Below are positions 60,422 through 64,000 of a stretch of DNA of 64,000 nucleotides, one piece after another; the stretch's first letter is position 1, and each line of letters begins with the position of its first letter. Source of the DNA: Rutstroemia sp. NJR-2017a BVV2. Taxonomy: Eukaryota; Ascomycota; Leotiomycetes; Helotiales; Rutstroemiaceae. The DNA lies in the NCBI GenBank assembly GCA_002946415.1, contig NJPS01000075.1:124001-188000 (forward strand), given 5' to 3'. The translations under genes were made by a program, and so were the position numbers. The notes under the pieces were generated by a model. That model saw only the letters and a list, made by a program, of their open reading frames with translations, did no database searches and had not been told where the DNA came from.

Positions 60422-60662
60422 TTGTATATTAAAATCAAAAAGCAATGTTTTATGGATCTTTGATCAAATCATCTCGTCGAAAGAGTTTCGAGACATGCAA
60501 AATTACTGTACAAAAGGATTGGTACTTGAAGCTTTGGAGTTAATGTTCGATTGGAAAATTGCAGCTGTACAGATGAGAAATCACCGTAACTTTCATGATA
60601 TATGGACAATAATTACGGGTCTTCGTAGCAATGGGATCAGGACTACTTAAGTTAAATAGACA

Positions 60663-62306
60663 TCAACTCCAGATCGAACGGAGGAAATAACAATATGTTT
60701 TTCGGTTGAAGTCTTCGATAGTTCTCCGATTGTACACCAACCGGGTAGCCCCTAGATCCCCCAAGTCCTGAAGCACTTCGTACGCTGCTCGGCAGCAGAG
60801 AGGGGTAGAAGCCAAGCCGTACAGCTTGAATTCATCCTGCATTAGAAATTCGACGACCTGCAGCAGGAAATCACAAATGCGTGCTAGTCTTTCCTGTCTA
60901 AGGTGTACGTCGAGTCTCTGTCCGTCGACCTCAAACTGTGTAATATCCAACCCGGGAAACTTCTCTTGCAGTCGTCGGATGTGCCCAATGCACATAACCC
61001 ATAGCGTCCAATAATGACTGATAACATTGGCGCTGGTGATGTCTGGAAACCACAATCCCAGTGCGTTTGTGCCTTGGTTTTTTGTTATCAACCTATATCC
61101 AGAAGTGCTGCTCTGGTGAGATGCTCGCCACTGTACGAGATGGTCGAGCACGCCGACTAGTCTCGAGATACTCTCGTATGCAAGCCCTTCACTGCTGGGA
61201 TGAGGATGCTGTAGTGCATTTGACGTAACACTCAGAGTCGCAGGGAGGAAGCTTGCCTCGGTCAGCAGACTCTGTAACGAATCCATTGGGTTGACGCTGA
61301 ACGGTACAGTGCTCCATTCTTCTGTAGCAAGAAAACTGTTTGTGCGTGTAAAGACGGAGTAGATTATCTTTGGAACAAATTTAGTAAGACATCATGATAG
61401 TGGCTTGAGATTGACCTTACGAAAATTGGTCTAAATCCAACGAAGAGCTTGTGAGACTCCCCTGAGATATACGAACTTGGTGTATATAGCTTCATCAGAT
61501 CTTCAACTCCTTTCGCATGGATCATGGCTCCAGATCCCAGAGTTGGTAGAAGCAGCTGGAAAGACTTAATTAGTGAAGATCTCTTGGTCGAAAGTTATTT
61601 TGTAACAAGTATTACCTCTGCAAGAAACAAACACATGATGCTAGCCAAGAGAGCATTCGACGACTTGCCATCACATTCTCGAAGTCCACTTCTCAAGGAG
61701 CGCAGCGCCTCAACGCGAGCCTCTAATGCTTCGGATACAGGTACTAGGTGATGAGGCTCCTGTGCTAGCATCGCCAGTGCAAGGGTTCTGATCGTTGGTG
61801 CAAGGACGTTTTCCCCCTTTTCGCTCCATGACAAATGAGGAAGAACCTCTATCCAAGCGCCGCAAATGCGAGAAGGAGATGGATCCGAATTGAAAGGTGA
61901 TAAGCTAGTTTCAGTAACAGGGCTGAAGCTGCGAACAACGAAACTAAGTACATCCAACAAGGGCCAAGATAGCGACCGAGAAGGACGCGCTGGACTGAAA
62001 CTTCTGGCACTTGGAGTATCGCCATTGTTCTTCCTACAGAGCGATGAAGAAACACGTTTTAATTTTCCATTGACATGAGGTCGTGGATGTTTCTTCTTGG
62101 CACGCTCATCGGGTACGAATATCAAGTCGTGCTGGTACCCAGGACACTCTTGACCACTATGCAGACATTGGGAACATGCAGGTATCTTCCCATCACACTG
62201 AGAGGTAGGTCAGTCGCAAAAATGTGGGGTGGAAGGCAGGGATTCAACTCACGCCGAGTTTGCGTTTCCTACATTTTTGACACACTTTCAAGCTCCTGAC
62301 TTTCAT
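60663..62306 (-). CDS. Zn(II)2Cys6 transcription factor
   Basis: Four exons (62306-62253, 62197-61616, 61555-61421, 61367-60663) give 491 residues. The zinc cluster is split by the first intron: Cys at residues 9 and 12 in exon 1 (KVCQKCRKRKLG) and 19, 26, 29 and 36 in exon 2 (CDGKIPACSQC...ECPGYQ), spacing CX2CX6CX6CX2CX6C. The remainder is the long helical regulatory region usual in fungal-specific factors; the third intron must end at CCAAAG to restore FLATEEWSTVPFSVNP. Nuclear by family. It lies 241 bp from the end of the SQR gene, converging on it, so a pathway-specific role is possible but unproven. Confidence 0.88.
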
Positions 62307-62794
62307 CGTAGATTGACAGATAGATTGCTGGCAAAAGAAGGTGTCTGCGCGAAGGCGAAACTTAGCTTACAGAGAGGGGTATTACTGTACCCTATTTCAC
62401 CGCCTTCAGGAGTCATGCTTATTTTCAATTAGCAATCTAACTACCAAGGTTCACAGCCTTCTGTAATATTTCAATTAGGTTTTATATCTGTTTAACGGGG
62501 TTCATTGATTAATCAACTCATTTCAACATTGAAGGTAAGGATGTCGCGGAAGGATAACTGTCAGCATAAAGTCACGTGTGCACGGGGACAGTGACGACAT
62601 TCTTTCATCGCGAGAAGCAAGACAGACCTATCGAATGTAAGACGCAGCATGGTGGGAATGAAACATTCATTGTCTTAGTATTACATCGTCCTAGATCCAG
62701 ACTATATCCAAGGTAAGTAAATCCGTCCCAACCACCCGCGACACCAATCCGCGCATTCCCGACTAATATACATGACCAGACCTCTCAACAACAT
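62307..62794. other. Divergent/3' intergenic region
   Basis: Promoter side of the regulator and 3' side of the small acidic gene; nothing else seen. Confidence 0.4.
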
Positions 62795-63179
62795 CTATCT
62801 AGTCGATGAAGTACCATCATCTGGTCCCGGAAGACCTTCCTCGTCACCGGGCTCCCTATAAGTACCAGTGGGCTTAGCATGGCGAGTACGGCCCTTGATG
62901 ATATTACTCTCGTCGATGGCTTCTGCTTCGTCTTGTTCTATGCAATCATTAGCATTCATCCATCTTCGTGACCGAAAGATAAAGATACTCACCAAGAGCT
63001 TTGTCTGAGTCAGGATCTCTTGTATCGTTTGGTTGCTCGACAGGAGTCTCGTCCGTCAGAACGGGGACTGCCTCATTCTTGCTTGTGGCGTAGGAGTTGT
63101 CGACAGTGTCTCCTCCTTGAGGGATATCATCGGTGGTGGTATCCGCCTTGTCGTATTCGTTGAGTGCGTTGGTTGCCAT
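62795..63179 (-). CDS. Small acidic protein with a CHZ-like motif
   Basis: Exons 63179-62993 and 62937-62795 give 109 residues; the 55-nt intron has a GCTAATG branch site. The protein is rich in Asp, Glu and Thr. Near residues 70-83 it reads AIDESNIIKGRTRHAK, close to the IDxSNIIxxRRTRG core of the Chz1 histone H2A.Z chaperone, although the basic half is changed. Chz proteins carry H2A.Z-H2B dimers in the nucleus. The match is short, so a stress-related disordered protein is an alternative. Confidence 0.6.
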
Positions 63180-63773
63180 TGTGATTGTGATTGTGAATGT
63201 TGATGTTGACGTTTGTTGATGAACAAATGGAGAATAAACCACGGACCTGGCCTGATCAAATACCTCTCCCCTCCTCCAACCCCTCCTCTACTACTTGCAT
63301 ATGCATTGACACAATGACGCTGACATCTCTAATGATGCAATATCACTATTTACATCACCTCATTGTTTATTTGGCTACACATCGTCATCGTCCGGGTGAT
63401 TCTGACGGCATATGCTCTGTGCTCTCCAATTACGTCAACATCTTTTACCCATCTAGGAGAGGATATACAGTCTTGAAAGCACATGGTGATTCCCGTCGCC
63501 CAAAATCCAACGCTGACATTTGTTGCATTTAATGTTAGTGACATCAACGGAAGCAGTTGAGTATTTAGTAATTGCAGAAATGGTTTACGTCACGAAAAGC
63601 ACGGGATGCATGACCGAAAGAAAGGTCTCTTAACTCAAAGATATAAGGACCCCTTTCACACCACACGAAAAAGAAAAAAGACCATATTCAGACAAATCTA
63701 CAAGCTTCAAACCAAAAGAAACTTTCACACCAGCACCCCAATTTTCGCAACCAAAACCAGCAACAAATCCACC
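63180..63773. other. Divergent intergenic region
   Basis: Lies between the minus-strand acidic gene and the Con-10 gene. An ATATAAGG near 63641 is about 130 nt before the Con-10 ATG and may be its TATA box. No other gene. Confidence 0.4.
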
Positions 63774-64000
63774 ATGAGCGGCAACACCAACCCCGGAAAC
63801 TTCGCCAACCGTCCCAAGGAGGAGGTGCAAGAGATCGCCAGCAAGGGTGGCCAAGCGAGTCACTCGGGAGGATTTGCGAGCATGGACCCCGATAAGCAGG
63901 TGAGTTACTTACATCTCTAGATTCAGGTACTTTTTCGACCCTGTTTGCTAAATTATCCGTAGCGGGAGATCGCATCAAAGGGCGGAAAAGCGTCAAGCGG
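63774..64000 (+). CDS. con-10: Con-10/KGG-repeat stress protein, 5' part
   Basis: Exon 1 (63774-63899) and the start of exon 2 (from 63963) encode NPGNFANRPKEEVQEIASKG, then after a 63-nt intron REIASKGGKASSG at the window edge. The repeated EIASKGG...S unit is the KGG/stress-induced repeat of conidiation protein Con-10, a small hydrophilic desiccation-associated protein. The rest lies beyond the window, so length and stop are not known. Confidence 0.92.

Overview
The window looks like nuclear DNA of a filamentous ascomycete (Pezizomycotina; a leotiomycete-like fungus is my guess, not proven). Protein-coding genes are split by short GT..AG introns, mostly 47-70 nt, with CTAAC/CTGAT-like branch sites. 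The gene families are typical of such fungi: HET-domain genes, RTA1, Clr5, Zn2Cys6 regulators, Con-10 and class 3 lipase. One gene fragment carries the C-to-T / G-to-A decay expected of repeat-induced point mutation (RIP). All exon coordinates below come from splice sites read by eye that keep the frame open.

Layout. 1-7.4 kb is gene-poor and full of debris: a metzincin-like gene that lost its catalytic centre, a RIP-like fragment of a Gal80-like gene, a small secreted Cys-rich protein that is probably intact, a nested inverted-repeat element, an 89-bp tandem repeat, and a HET-domain fragment fused to the 3' tail of the Gal80-like gene. 8.4-15.7 kb holds an RTA1 membrane protein, a solo LTR, a divergent pair (Gal80-like oxidoreductase and Zn2Cys6 regulator) and a class 3 lipase. 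16-22 kb holds an unrecognised 911-residue multi-exon gene and a HET gene with an in-frame stop. 23.7-36.3 kb holds an MDR oxidoreductase, an MFS permease followed by a secreted GH78-type glycosidase whose 304-nt intron contains a hairpin array, and a DUF4238 gene with an apparent one-base frameshift. 37-39.5 kb has a TA-flanked MITE with a triplicated end, a second solo LTR and a small unknown gene. 40-51.5 kb has a reticulon-like protein, an extended SDR, an alpha/beta hydrolase, a crotonase-fold protein with a signal peptide, a pyruvate decarboxylase and some orphan exons. 51.8-64 kb has a Clr5-helical-repeat protein, a UlaG-like metallo-beta-lactamase-fold enzyme, a divergent persulfide dioxygenase / sulfide:quinone oxidoreductase pair, a Zn2Cys6 regulator, a small acidic CHZ-like protein and the 5' part of a Con-10 gene.

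Functional themes. The clearest pathway is mitochondrial sulfide oxidation: the two enzymes are transcribed away from one shared promoter of about 465 bp, with a Zn2Cys6 regulator next door. A second possible unit is the MFS permease plus GH78 glycosidase in tandem. A third is the Gal80-like / Zn2Cys6 divergent pair, whose shared promoter contains a CGG-N4-CCG site. No classical secondary-metabolite cluster, CRISPR array, tRNA or rRNA was seen.
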